From contig PMAK01000230.1 of NCBI GenBank assembly GCA_003153655.1, positions 12,013 through 26,181 on the forward strand: DNA of 14,169 nucleotides, given 5' to 3'. Positions 1 to 8,305 of the stretch are shown here, in pieces. A program made the translations under genes and the position numbers. How positions within the stretch are numbered: the first letter of the stretch is position 1; the number at the start of each line of letters is the position of its first letter. The DNA is from Phycisphaerales bacterium (lineage in GTDB: Bacteria; Planctomycetota; Phycisphaerae; Tepidisphaerales; Tepidisphaeraceae). The notes under the pieces are model-generated. The model saw nothing but the letters and a program-made list of their open reading frames with translations, was not told the DNA's origin and made no database searches.

Positions 1-960
1 CGATTGGCCTGAGGGCCAATATGCCAGCTTTGATAGTTCGACGCCGATATTCCCGCGGACTTTCAGTCCTCTCAGCACGGTGGCGATGGAATCTGGTACC
101 GCGTGCAGCAGGTCTTCATCCACCGCCAGTTGCTGCGCTGACACCTTCATGTCCCAAGCCTGATGGTCACCCAACTCGCCCGTGCCGGAAATGGAAATAG
201 TCGCATTGCCGTGCATGGCTGTCAGATCGCGCAGGACCACCTGGTTCGGAGAAACAAAGGCCTCGCCCTGCACCTGATCGAGACGATAGGGAATCGGCCC
301 CAGCGTCACCGACATATTCCGCGGCGTGAGGAGCAGTTCCAGGCGGTCCGGCGTTGAGCCGATCGTGTCGGCGAATTCGAGCGTCGCATCAATCGTCCCC
401 TGTGGATGAACCAGGTTCCAGGCCTTGCGCGCCGGAGTTGGCAGCATCTGATAAAGCGATTGACTCAATTGAAGATTTTTCGCTGACGCGGTGATGGCGA
501 CTTTCGGCGGGCCCGATGTCCACTCGATTTGCGCATGGCCGGCAACGGTGCTTTCTCCGCGGACACCCGATACTTCGCGCAACTCCAGCCGGCCGGGGGT
601 GAGGTGTAACCGGCCCGTCATGCCGGACATAGTCGCTTCTCCACCGTCGGGCTGAACTTTCCCATCGTGCAGCAAAGCGTTGAAGTCATAGTTGATGTCA
701 GAGCCGTGATTGTTGCCGGGGTTTGGGAATATGTGGCCGTCGAGATCGAGCTTTCCGGTAACGCCGCCCGCTTGCACCCATGCGCGCTGCGCTGGAGGAA
801 TCGCGTTGATCAGATCATCGTCAATCGGGAGATTGCTCGCCGTGACCCGAAGGTCCGGCCCCATCGGCTGGGTGGTCGGCAGGGCGTCTTTGTCCTTCCA
901 CCGCACTGTCCCTTCGATCTTGATCGTTGAGTTGCCGTGAGGCATTCGCGCGTTCTGGAC
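1..960 (-). pseudogene. C-terminal continuation of AsmA-like protein, after an in-frame stop; runs off the left edge
   Basis: These 320 codons lie in the same frame as the gene ending at 961 and contain no further stop. The translation begins VQNARMPHGNSTIKI and continues the beta-rich AsmA-type repeats of the upstream part, with a module GRLHLTPGRLELREV about 116 residues after the stop and GEAFVSPNQVVLRDL about 232 residues after it. The first in-frame ATG is at 945, but no Shine-Dalgarno sequence precedes it. That start would also cut a repeat module in half, so an independent gene is unlikely. I read this as the rest of one long envelope protein separated by a nonsense codon. If the stop is a sequencing error or is read through, it is simply the C-terminal half of an intact gene. 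The true end lies outside the window. Confidence 0.75.
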
Positions 961-2844
961 TTAAAGCAAGCCATCGTGAATTTCGAGTCGGCCGGTCAGA
1001 TGCTTGATCGGATAGGGGAATGACGCCAGCGCTCCTTCGGCGTCATAAAGATTCACATCGGTTTCAACGCGGAAATGCTGGTGCATCCCGGGCGGGCGGA
1101 AAATGTGGCACGAGAAATCACCGGGAGATTTTGGCAACTGTCCGGTTCCCTCCGCATCGAACATGGCCAGCGCGCGCCGGATGGTCGGGGGCAGCGATGC
1201 CCGGACAACCGAATCGGCGATCATATTGACGCCATTGATCTCAAGCCAAATACCGGCATCGCCTTCGAGCGGGCCAATGAATCCATTAAGCGTAATCCGC
1301 GCGTTGGCGTTTGGGCCGCCATCGGGGCCGTGTCCCTCAAGGTTCAGGATGCGGATGCCGCGCATCTTCGCGATCGGATCGTTGCCGATCTGGACCCGTC
1401 CATTCACATGCGTGACGGGATACGGAAACTGGTGAAAGCGGAACTCGCCGTCGTGGAGTTCGAGTTCCCCGTTAACCGTTGGCTTGCCGCCGGCTTCGAC
1501 TCGTTCGAGCACCAGTTTCAGACCGCAGGTTCCTCTTGGATGCAGCTTCTCGATCACCTCCTGCACTTCCTTGGGCAGCGAGCCGAGATAGTCCGGCGAA
1601 AACTCTGGAATCTCCAGATCGTGCCCGGTCACGGATGAAATGGTCAGCTTCGCCGGTGCGTCCGGCGAATAACCGTCGATCTTGCCGTCAACGTTGAACC
1701 AATTGCTCTCCACCTTTCCGCTGACATCCTTGAGTTCGATTCCCTGCTCGGTGAAGACCATGTTTCCGGACATCTGCCCGAAATGGATCGGCTCGGGCGT
1801 GCTGAGCCGCTTGAGCGCCTGCGCCAAGGCGGGCGAAATCCAGTGCCGCGATCGGGCCACATCAAGCACATCGTGAAACGCTTTGACGCGCTGGTTCTGA
1901 TCGCGCGTCATCCATTCCTCGGGATGCAGGGCCATCTCAACATCGCTGAGATCGAGCTCAGCCCGGAAGATCGGTCCGCCGCCGCCCGGATTCGGGTTAT
2001 AGATCATTTCCGGAATGTCGATGCGTCCCTGAAGCTGGTGCCATTCGCACCATTGCCGCGGCTGGGAAAGGAGCATCGTCTTGATGTCTGGGCCGAATGT
2101 GAAGTTCTGCAGCCGCGCGACAGAGACGCCACCTTGTGTGCGAATCGTTCCACTGGCGCTGGGCCCCATCGATTCGCGGCCGCGGCTTTGCAGCTGAAAG
2201 TCGTAGCGGTCGGCCTCCTCTTCATTAGGATTGAGGCTGCCTTCGATACTGTATGACCCCATAGGAGTGGTTTTGCCGTCGTGTAGTTCCATATAGGCCA
2301 CCACCGCGTCACGAAGAATGATCTGCGGGAGCACCACGAGCCCTCCGCTGCCATTCATCCGCCTCCGCCCGATTGGGCCCGCGCCGTGCCACATCCGTTG
2401 GTAGTTCCAGCGATGGGTGCTGGGGTCTTCTACCAGATAGACGACCGGATCAATGGCGACAATCTGGGTTGCCGCGAGCTGTCCGGTGAGCAATTGCGTC
2501 GGATGAAATTTGATCAGGAATGTGCGGGCGTGAAAGACGATCGAATCGGGTCCATTGGTCGTATCCACGCGCAAGGTGACATCATCCAGACGCAAACCTT
2601 CAAAGATCGAGAGATTTGCTTTGACGATCGTCACTTCGCCGCCGAGCAGATCGGACAGATACGCGCTGGCCATGGACCGGACACGCTCTGCATCGGTGAG
2701 ATAGATATAGCCAAAGATCGTCAGTGAAAGGACGAGCAGCAGAGATGCCATGCCCCATCGGCGCGCGGCGCAGTGACGCCGGCGCAGCGGATGGCGCGGA
2801 CGCCAGCTTCTCTCGAACAGACGCTCGGGATTGAGGAGCATCAT
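961..2844 (-). CDS. AsmA-like / bridge-type envelope protein, N-terminal part ending at a premature TAA
   Basis: This is an AsmA-superfamily-like protein, 627 residues from the chosen ATG. Such proteins are anchored by one N-terminal helix and extend a long beta-rich groove into the periplasm, where relatives help move lipids to the outer membrane or shape it. A basic N-terminus (ERSWRPRHPLRRRH) is followed by a transmembrane segment at about residues 32-49, then YLSDLLGGEVTIVKANLSIF and LRLDDVTLRV, typical of AsmA N-termini. The rest is repeated beta-strand modules, including FPYPVTHVNGR (about 473) and FPYPIKHLTGR (about 609). A TTG start at 2880 is possible but would overlap the upstream gene; ATG at 2844 lies 5 bases after its stop. 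The frame stops at TAA (963-961) in the middle of a module. It is probably co-transcribed with the upstream glycosyltransferase. Family assignment is good; cargo is unknown. Confidence 0.8.
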   Translation of the reverse strand: MMLLNPERLFERSWRPRHPLRRRHCAARRWGMASLLLVLSLTIFGYIYLTDAERVRSMASAYLSDLLGGEVTIVKANLSIFEGLRLDDVTLRVDTTNGPDSIVFHARTFLIKFHPTQLLTGQLAATQIVAIDPVVYLVEDPSTHRWNYQRMWHGAGPIGRRRMNGSGGLVVLPQIILRDAVVAYMELHDGKTTPMGSYSIEGSLNPNEEEADRYDFQLQSRGRESMGPSASGTIRTQGGVSVARLQNFTFGPDIKTMLLSQPRQWCEWHQLQGRIDIPEMIYNPNPGGGGPIFRAELDLSDVEMALHPEEWMTRDQNQRVKAFHDVLDVARSRHWISPALAQALKRLSTPEPIHFGQMSGNMVFTEQGIELKDVSGKVESNWFNVDGKIDGYSPDAPAKLTISSVTGHDLEIPEFSPDYLGSLPKEVQEVIEKLHPRGTCGLKLVLERVEAGGKPTVNGELELHDGEFRFHQFPYPVTHVNGRVQIGNDPIAKMRGIRILNLEGHGPDGGPNANARITLNGFIGPLEGDAGIWLEINGVNMIADSVVRASLPPTIRRALAMFDAEGTGQLPKSPGDFSCHIFRPPGMHQHFRVETDVNLYDAEGALASFPYPIKHLTGRLEIHDGLL

Positions 2845-2849
2845 TATTG

Positions 2850-4088
2850 CTATATCGCTTGTCTGACGCGGCTGGAACAAACCGCGCTGGCCGCCACGAT
2901 AGCCATCGGCCCTTCGGCCGGGATGCGATAACGGATCGACCCGACCGATAACGCGGCAGCGATGGTAAAATATACCGCCGGCAACAGCAAAAACCGCTTG
3001 ACCGGCCCAGACAGGTTTGATCGCCGCAATCCCACCAGCACCAATAGATCAAATGTCAGGCTGAAGGTTAGCCCGACGACGCGATATATCCATCGCCCGC
3101 CATATTCCTGGCTGAGAGGCGTTGGGCTCCACGTTCGGGCGATCTTGGTTCCTGCCAATTCTATCGCCTGCCACCGATGGGCGACGATCCAATCGTCGGC
3201 TAGTCCCGAAAAATATCGCGAGCGGGCCACTTCACTCATATCGCTCGTCCATGGCATGGATGCGACGAACCGCTGATCACTGGCCCCAGTGGCATCGGGG
3301 TTAAACCCATCATAGCGCGTTATTCCGTCGTTGGTGCTGGTCCAAACCCACGCCCCCACGACCCAGCGATTGCGCGCGGCCCAAGGGAAGAGAACCAGGC
3401 CCGTCAGCAAAAGCATGGTGGTGGCCACGGGCAACGGCCATCGTGTTTTGTACGCCTGAAGTATGTCACGGTTCGCCAGGGCGGCTCCGCAGCCGAGCAC
3501 AACTGGAATCAGGATCGCTCCGGGCCGCACCAGAATCGCCAGAGCCAGAATCGCTCCGCCCCCAAGCCACGCCAGCCGCTTGTTTCCTTCAGGCCACGGA
3601 CCATCGCTCAAGACCAATATCGCCAAGCCGCAGCAGAGCATGGTGGTGAAAAGTGTTTCGGAAAGGATTAGGCTGCTAAAAAAAATCAGATAGGGATTCA
3701 ACGCGACCAACGCCGCGGACAGGATCGCGCCGCGCGGGGTTAGCCATCGTCGCGCGAGAATAAATATCGCGATAACCGTGATTGAATCCAAAACCGATTG
3801 GGCGATGCGCACGACAACAGGATTGCCCCCAAGACATCCAACCAGAAACGGATAGCCCGGCGTGCGATAGGCATAAACCGTCTGGCGAAATCGCGGGTCG
3901 GACATTTCCAACCCATTGGCGCTAAAAATATTTTTCCCCAGATCGAGGTATTCGCGTTGATCGGGCAACTGACTGATGGCCGCGTCGTCGCTGGATTGCC
4001 GCAGTCCCCATCCCAGCCGAACGCCAAGCCCCACCAGCACCACAATCGCCAGCGCGATCCAAGCCGATCGCTCGCTCAATTCTCTCAC
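2850..4088 (-). CDS. Membrane glycosyltransferase, GT39/ArnT-PMT-like (GT-C fold)
   Basis: This is a polytopic membrane protein of 412 residues with the layout of lipid-linked-sugar glycosyltransferases (PMT/ArnT, GT-C fold). After an N-terminal helix (ALAIVVLVGLGVRLGWGL) comes a periplasmic loop with the acidic DQREYLDLGKNIF and the motif AYRTPGYPFLVG. It is followed by ALNPYLIFFSSLILSETLFT and several more hydrophobic helices, ending in a hydrophobic helix just before the C-terminus. The acidic loop residues would be the catalytic or metal site by family analogy. The substrate is unknown; lipid A, a cell-wall polymer or a protein are all possible. The open frame extends upstream to 4325, but that part is basic, lacks family features and overlaps the divergent GTPase gene. 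I therefore place the start at GTG 4088; TTG at 4079 is an alternative. It lies 5 bases before the AsmA-like gene, suggesting a shared envelope function. Confidence 0.8.
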   Translation of the reverse strand: MRELSERSAWIALAIVVLVGLGVRLGWGLRQSSDDAAISQLPDQREYLDLGKNIFSANGLEMSDPRFRQTVYAYRTPGYPFLVGCLGGNPVVVRIAQSVLDSITVIAIFILARRWLTPRGAILSAALVALNPYLIFFSSLILSETLFTTMLCCGLAILVLSDGPWPEGNKRLAWLGGGAILALAILVRPGAILIPVVLGCGAALANRDILQAYKTRWPLPVATTMLLLTGLVLFPWAARNRWVVGAWVWTSTNDGITRYDGFNPDATGASDQRFVASMPWTSDMSEVARSRYFSGLADDWIVAHRWQAIELAGTKIARTWSPTPLSQEYGGRWIYRVVGLTFSLTFDLLVLVGLRRSNLSGPVKRFLLLPAVYFTIAAALSVGSIRYRIPAEGPMAIVAASAVCSSRVRQAI

Positions 4089-4195
4089 GCGATCAAAAGT
4101 ACCACGCGAGATTGGCGAAACCAACCACCGCGACGGTCGCGGGACGCAGACGAAGCCGCTAAACAGTCGGTGATGTGATATAACTCTGAGGCTCC

Positions 4196-5896
4196 ATGAG
4201 CAGCCGATCTTTGGATAAATCGCTGGAATCGCTGGACGCGAAAGTCGCCGCCTTGGCTGCCACGGCGGCGATCGACCGATGGCGAAGCGACGTCGCTGCG
4301 GCGATCTTCCATCTGCGCCGGACACGCCCGCAGCTCATGGCCGTCTGCATCCTCGGTGGAACCGGAACCGGCAAAAGCAGCCTCGTCAATCGCCTGCTCG
4401 GAGCGAATCTGTCATCCGCCAACTTTCGCCGCACGTTCACCGCGGGTCCGGTCGCCGTCGCGTCAAAATTGGCGGATGTACCAGACAAATGGCTGGGATT
4501 GCCGCGCACCGTTGCCGCGCCGGGTGAACTTCCGGTGCGCGGGCAGATAGATTCGCTGATCGTGATCGAAGCCAAACATGATCTGCTGGATCATGTCGTG
4601 CTCGTGGATACGCCGGATTTGGACGGCGATCAGCCGTTGCATCACGCGCAGGCCGACCGCGCCTTTCGCTGGGCCGAGGCGATTATTTTTCTCGTCTCAC
4701 CTGAAAAATATCAGATGACGGAGCTTCTGCCGTATTACCGGCTCGCGCGGCGTTATGCCGTCCCGTCGCTGTTCGTGATGAACAAATGCGAGACACCGGA
4801 AATGCTGGAGGATTATCGCCAGCTTGTTTCGGCTGATGATAAGGACACTCCCGTCTTTGCTATCGCCCGCGATGACGCCGCGTATGAGCCGCCGGCCCAA
4901 TGCAATTTGTCGTCGCTCGCCCAGGCGATCTCGTCGCTTCAGCCGAATGAGGAGGCCCAGCGTGATGCCGGGATGGCCGTGCGAATCGCCGATGTGCTGG
5001 GACGGCTGCGCGACCAGATCACAGGTCCGCTGCGTAATCAGCGGCGTGATATCGATGCTGTCGTCGCGTCGTTGCGGGCGATGGAATCACCCGTGCCGGG
5101 TGTGGATGTGAATCCGATCACCGAGCAGCTTCAACGCCGATTGCAGCAGCGAAGCGTTCTATATCTGATCGGACCCGGCCGGATTCTCGACCGCGTCCGG
5201 CAAATGCCGGGCATTCTCGTGCGCCTGCCAAGGACCGCCTGGGATCTCGTCATCAACGGGCGAATGAATCTCAATTCGCCGTCGTCCGGGAATCCGCTAT
5301 CAGGCGAGCGGCAATTGCCGGATTTTCACGCAACACTGACGGACCAGTTGGCGATTATTCAGAGCCGGATCGATGATGCGGTTCGTTCGGTCCCAGCCGG
5401 CCCGGGATGGCTGAGCGATCCGTCGCAGGCATACGCCGAGTCGAAAATCGATCCCGCCGAGGCTGGCAAGATCGCTGACGAGGAACTAAAGGATTTAAAC
5501 GACTGGCTGCAAAAGCGGTGGAACGCCACGCCGCGCGATACGGTTTTGCTGCTGAAACTCTTGCGGCATCTGCCCGGCGGCGAAAAATTGACGCAGTGGA
5601 CCGAGGCTGCGCCCTATCTGCTCGCGATTATCGTCGCGGCACATCATGCGATCTTCGGGCATGTGGATCTGATGATTCTCGGCGGTTATTCACTGGCGAC
5701 CTGGCTCACCGAAAAACTGAGCAATGAAGTCGCCTCCCGCACGCGGCAAGCCAATCGAGCGATCGCGATGCGATTCGAAAGGCTGGCGCGCCGGCAGATC
5801 CGCCAAAGCATCGCATGGATCGAATCTCAAGCGCCGCGGCTGAGCGAAATCGACGCGATCGAATCAATGGCCAACGATTTACAGGAATCGCTATGA
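4196..5896 (+). CDS. Dynamin-like / P-loop GTPase, first of a tandem pair
   Basis: This 566-residue protein is a P-loop GTPase of the TRAFAC class. A short helical N-terminus precedes the P-loop GGTGTGKSS (54-62). A likely switch I threonine lies in RRTFTAGPVAV (78-88). The G3 region is DTPDLDG (138-144), with Asp where most GTPases have the Gly of DxxG. It is followed by VSPEKYQ (EKY at 170-172), and the G4 motif is NKCE (196-199). The C-terminal half is mainly helical, with a hydrophobic stretch at about 471-505 and a basic helix after it. This resembles bacterial dynamin-like proteins that may touch membranes. The start is ATG 4196 with GAGG at 4188-4191. A TATAAC at 4179-4184 might be a -10 box, but no good -35 matches it. 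Its stop overlaps the start of the second GTPase (ATGA), so the two are translationally coupled. The GTPase fold is certain; the cellular role is unknown. Confidence 0.85.
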   Translation: MSSRSLDKSLESLDAKVAALAATAAIDRWRSDVAAAIFHLRRTRPQLMAVCILGGTGTGKSSLVNRLLGANLSSANFRRTFTAGPVAVASKLADVPDKWLGLPRTVAAPGELPVRGQIDSLIVIEAKHDLLDHVVLVDTPDLDGDQPLHHAQADRAFRWAEAIIFLVSPEKYQMTELLPYYRLARRYAVPSLFVMNKCETPEMLEDYRQLVSADDKDTPVFAIARDDAAYEPPAQCNLSSLAQAISSLQPNEEAQRDAGMAVRIADVLGRLRDQITGPLRNQRRDIDAVVASLRAMESPVPGVDVNPITEQLQRRLQQRSVLYLIGPGRILDRVRQMPGILVRLPRTAWDLVINGRMNLNSPSSGNPLSGERQLPDFHATLTDQLAIIQSRIDDAVRSVPAGPGWLSDPSQAYAESKIDPAEAGKIADEELKDLNDWLQKRWNATPRDTVLLLKLLRHLPGGEKLTQWTEAAPYLLAIIVAAHHAIFGHVDLMILGGYSLATWLTEKLSNEVASRTRQANRAIAMRFERLARRQIRQSIAWIESQAPRLSEIDAIESMANDLQESL

Positions 5897-7611
5897 CCGG
5901 GTCACAAGTCGAACAACTCGTCCGCGAAACAATGGAACTGACCGGCTCGGCCGCTCCCGAAATGCTGGACCCCGACGCCCCGGTGCTACAGGACAGTGGG
6001 GAGGGAATCTATCTCGTCGGCCTGATCGGCGGCAAAGAGGTCGGGAAAAGCGCGCTGGTCAACGCACTGGTCGGCGCACCCATCACCGATGAAACATCGC
6101 ACGGTCCCGGCACCGAAACGATCGTCGCATATGTACATCGCTCCCGGCAGCGCGAAGCGGAAGAATTGCTCCAGCGCCGAGCGCCAGAGAAATTCCGCAT
6201 CGTCCCGCATGATCAAGCGAAGCTCGGCGGGCAGGTGCTGCTCGATCTCCCCGATATCGACAGCCGGTTTACATCGCATGTCGAGCTAACCCGGCGAATG
6301 CTGCGGCACATGCTCTTTCCAATCTGGATTCAGAGCGTCGAAAAATACGCCGACGTCCAGCCTCAAAATCTTCTGGCCAGAGTGGCCGCCGGGAACGATC
6401 CAAAGAATTTTCTGTTCTGCCTGAACAAGGCCGATCAGCTTCCCGCCGACGGCTCGGCCAAAGAGCTTAGCGAAGATTATGCCCGGCGGATCGGTCGCGT
6501 CTTGTCGCTCGAATCGCCGCCGCGGGTATTTCTGATTTCCGCGAGACAGCCCGGTGCTTTTGATCTGCCGGAATTATCGCGGCTGCTGTCCCGCGAAAAA
6601 ACCGCCGATTCCCTCGCGGAATCGCGCGACCTCGCCAATCGCCGGCATCAGCGTTCGCTGTTGTCATGGCTGGTCAAGTGCGATCTGCCCGGCCGGGCCG
6701 CGCGATTGAACCGCCTTGATGACGAGGCGGCGGAACTGCTTTCGGAACGACTCGGCGTGCCGCTGGTTGAAACAACCGTCCCCGCGATCACCGACAATCC
6801 CGCCTACCGGATGGTCATGACCGATGACGTCTTCGGCCGCCGGGTGGCCCGATGGCCGATCGTGAATTTGCTTCATTCGCTGCTATCACCGGTGCGGATT
6901 CTCATCCGTGAAAACGCCGCGGCCGGATCGTTCTTCGGCGGGGCCGAGGCGCTGGTCGATGCACACATTAAGATCGCCGGCGGCTCAGTTGCCGGCCGTG
7001 TGCAATCCGCCTTTGGCCAGCTCAATCAAACCGATCCGGCGCTTGCCGGGCTGTATGCCCATCGCAAACTCTGGGAATCGCGGGAAGCGGAAATAGCCGA
7101 GGCACGCCTTCGCCAGGAATGGATTGAGACCATCCAGCGGCAACGGCAGGAAGTTCTGTCGCGGCTGTCCGGAAAATCCGGAATCATCGCCCCGCTGATT
7201 CGCGGCTTGCTGACGATCGGAGCGCTGCTCTGGTTCCCGTTCATCCAGCCGGTGCTGCATACGATCCACAATTCACATTCGGCCTTTGGCACCGTCCGCG
7301 ATATCGGGATTCTCGCGGTGGAGGTCATCAGCGCCGAATCGCTCCTGCACAACGCGATATTTTTAGTCATCTGGTATCTGCTCATCTGGTCGCTCCTGCG
7401 CTGGGGCACGCGAAGTCGTGTTGATCGCCTGCTGATCCGATGGAGAAGCGCCGCCTATGCAGATGATTCCCTGAATCTAACGACGCGAACGCTGGCGTGG
7501 ATCGATGAACTCCTGGAGCCGATCAGGGCCGCGCGGCAAACGACGGATGATCTGGCCCGGCGTGTCGAAGAACTGCGAAGTGAATTGGCAGCGCAAAAGA
7601 GCGCGGCGTAA
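5893..7611 (+). CDS. Dynamin-like GTPase with C-terminal membrane helices, second of a tandem pair
   Basis: This 572-residue protein has P-loop GGKEVGKS (46-53), a switch I threonine in GPGTET (71-76) and G3 DLPDIDS (118-124). An EKY motif follows at 150-152, G4 is NKAD (178-181) and a G5-like ISA lies at about 215-217. A helical middle region is followed by two hydrophobic segments (about 433-455 and 484-503) and a C-terminal coiled coil (DDLARRVEELRSELAAQ), so it is probably membrane-bound with soluble GTPase and tail. The start is ATG 5893, overlapping the stop of the first GTPase, with AGGA at 5883-5886. An upstream in-frame ATG at 5815 would overlap the first gene by over 80 bases and is rejected. 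Sharing the odd G3 with its partner and being coupled to it suggests a heteromeric GTPase, as in two-subunit bacterial dynamins. The membrane process it serves is not shown. Confidence 0.85.
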   Translation: MTGSQVEQLVRETMELTGSAAPEMLDPDAPVLQDSGEGIYLVGLIGGKEVGKSALVNALVGAPITDETSHGPGTETIVAYVHRSRQREAEELLQRRAPEKFRIVPHDQAKLGGQVLLDLPDIDSRFTSHVELTRRMLRHMLFPIWIQSVEKYADVQPQNLLARVAAGNDPKNFLFCLNKADQLPADGSAKELSEDYARRIGRVLSLESPPRVFLISARQPGAFDLPELSRLLSREKTADSLAESRDLANRRHQRSLLSWLVKCDLPGRAARLNRLDDEAAELLSERLGVPLVETTVPAITDNPAYRMVMTDDVFGRRVARWPIVNLLHSLLSPVRILIRENAAAGSFFGGAEALVDAHIKIAGGSVAGRVQSAFGQLNQTDPALAGLYAHRKLWESREAEIAEARLRQEWIETIQRQRQEVLSRLSGKSGIIAPLIRGLLTIGALLWFPFIQPVLHTIHNSHSAFGTVRDIGILAVEVISAESLLHNAIFLVIWYLLIWSLLRWGTRSRVDRLLIRWRSAAYADDSLNLTTRTLAWIDELLEPIRAARQTTDDLARRVEELRSELAAQKSAA

Positions 7612-7636
7612 GTCAGCCTATCTGTATGCCTGACTT
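7610..7636. terminator. Possible bidirectional terminator between convergent genes
   Basis: AAGTCAG at 7610-7616 pairs with CTGACTT at 7630-7636 across a 13-base loop, followed on the plus strand by TATTGATTTTG. It sits exactly between the second GTPase and the convergent toxin gene and includes bases of both stop codons. The stem is short and AT-rich, so it may be weak. Confidence 0.35.
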
Positions 7637-7953
7637 TATTGATTTTGTTCGGTTCCGCGCTGTCCAAAGAAAACATCCAGATTGCGGGCGCCATGCACTA
7701 CCGCAATGATTTGAATCGGCGCAACATCCCATCGATAACCGATGACGTAGGAATATACGTTCCAGAATTTGTAATGTTGATCGAGCAGATCTTCTCGGAA
7801 ATGGCCCATGCCCGGCATTTCGGATAACCGACCGAAGCTCTCTTCGATCCGGCGGATCATCTCATCGGCGGCGTCAATGTTTTCTTCGGCTATATGTTCC
7901 CAGATTGCGAACAGGTCGGCCCGCGCTTCGGGAGTGACCAAGAACCCGCTCAT
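7636..7953 (-). CDS. parE: RelE/ParE-family toxin
   Basis: This 105-residue protein has the ParE layout. A start VTPEARADLFAIWEHIAEEN leads to an alpha-helical hairpin (AADEMIRRIEESFGRLSEMP), then GMGHFREDL, a beta-strand core with NVYSYVIGYRW, and the typical end IIAVVHGARNLDVFF. Family members bind DNA gyrase or, in the RelE branch, cut mRNA; which applies cannot be told from this sequence. The ATG (7953) overlaps the antitoxin stop (7950-7952) as ATGA and has an AAGGA ribosome site at 7964-7960. Antitoxin and toxin are thus translated in a coupled way, antitoxin first. The conserved tail and full length suggest an intact toxin. Confidence 0.85.
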   Translation of the reverse strand: MSGFLVTPEARADLFAIWEHIAEENIDAADEMIRRIEESFGRLSEMPGMGHFREDLLDQHYKFWNVYSYVIGYRWDVAPIQIIAVVHGARNLDVFFGQRGTEQNQ

Positions 7954-8234
7954 GCCCGATCCTTGCGCCGACGAGCACTGTGCTGTCGTATTTCAGCGAA
8001 AGCTTTGTCACCGGCAACAAGCTCGCCTCGCTCGGCTTGGGCTGCCCCGCGTTTGAGTTTGTTCTTGAGAACTTGAAAACCGGCTTCGCGCTGACGCTCC
8101 TGTTCTTCGAGCAATCTCAAGCCTTCGCGCACGACCTCGCTGGCGGTTTGATAACGGCCGGTGGCAACCCGCGATTCGACAAATTTTTCAAGTTCGGGCG
8201 TCAGCGAAACATTCATCGTGGTACGGATGGGCAT
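7950..8234 (-). CDS. parD: ParD-type ribbon-helix-helix antitoxin
   Basis: This roughly 94-residue protein has an N-terminal ribbon-helix-helix DNA-binding domain (TTMNVSLTPELEKFVESRV, then TGRYQTASEVVREGLRLLEE) and a charged, probably flexible C-terminal tail that would wrap the toxin. The open frame runs upstream to 8516 inside the NuoL-like gene, but only the part from 8243 on has family similarity. ATG codons exist at 8243, 8234 and 8216. I prefer 8234 because the likely -10 box (8249-8244) would place the transcript start near 8237, giving a nearly leaderless message; 8243 cannot be excluded. It likely represses its own promoter through the dyad at 8261-8283, alone and with the toxin. 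Confidence 0.85.
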   Translation of the reverse strand: MPIRTTMNVSLTPELEKFVESRVATGRYQTASEVVREGLRLLEEQERQREAGFQVLKNKLKRGAAQAERGELVAGDKAFAEIRQHSARRRKDRA

Positions 8235-8243
8235 GGCCACCAT

Positions 8244-8283
8244 CTTATAATAGAAAATGGCCTGTGTCAATTTGTGCCACAGG
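8244..8283 (-). promoter_or_regulatory. Toxin-antitoxin promoter with overlapping palindromic operator
   Basis: Read on the minus strand there is a perfect -35 TTGACA (8270-8265) and an AT-rich -10 region (TATTATAAG, 8252-8244) with a spacer of about 15 bases to TATAAG. Centred at 8272 is a dyad of the form CCTGTG-n-CA-n5-TG-n-CACAGG (8261-8283), in which 8 of 11 base pairs match. It covers the -35 box, as expected for autorepression by a ribbon-helix-helix antitoxin. Confidence 0.65.
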
Positions 8284-8305
8284 CGTTCGCTGCTGGAAAC
8301 TTTGG

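Noticed and set aside
1075..1638. A 187-codon plus-strand open frame.
   Set aside because: It is antisense to the AsmA-like gene, whose repeats continue through this stretch; no domain is seen.
4089..4325. N-terminal extension of the glycosyltransferase.
   Set aside because: It overlaps the divergent GTPase gene, is basic and lacks family features; GTG 4088 just before the first helix is a better start.
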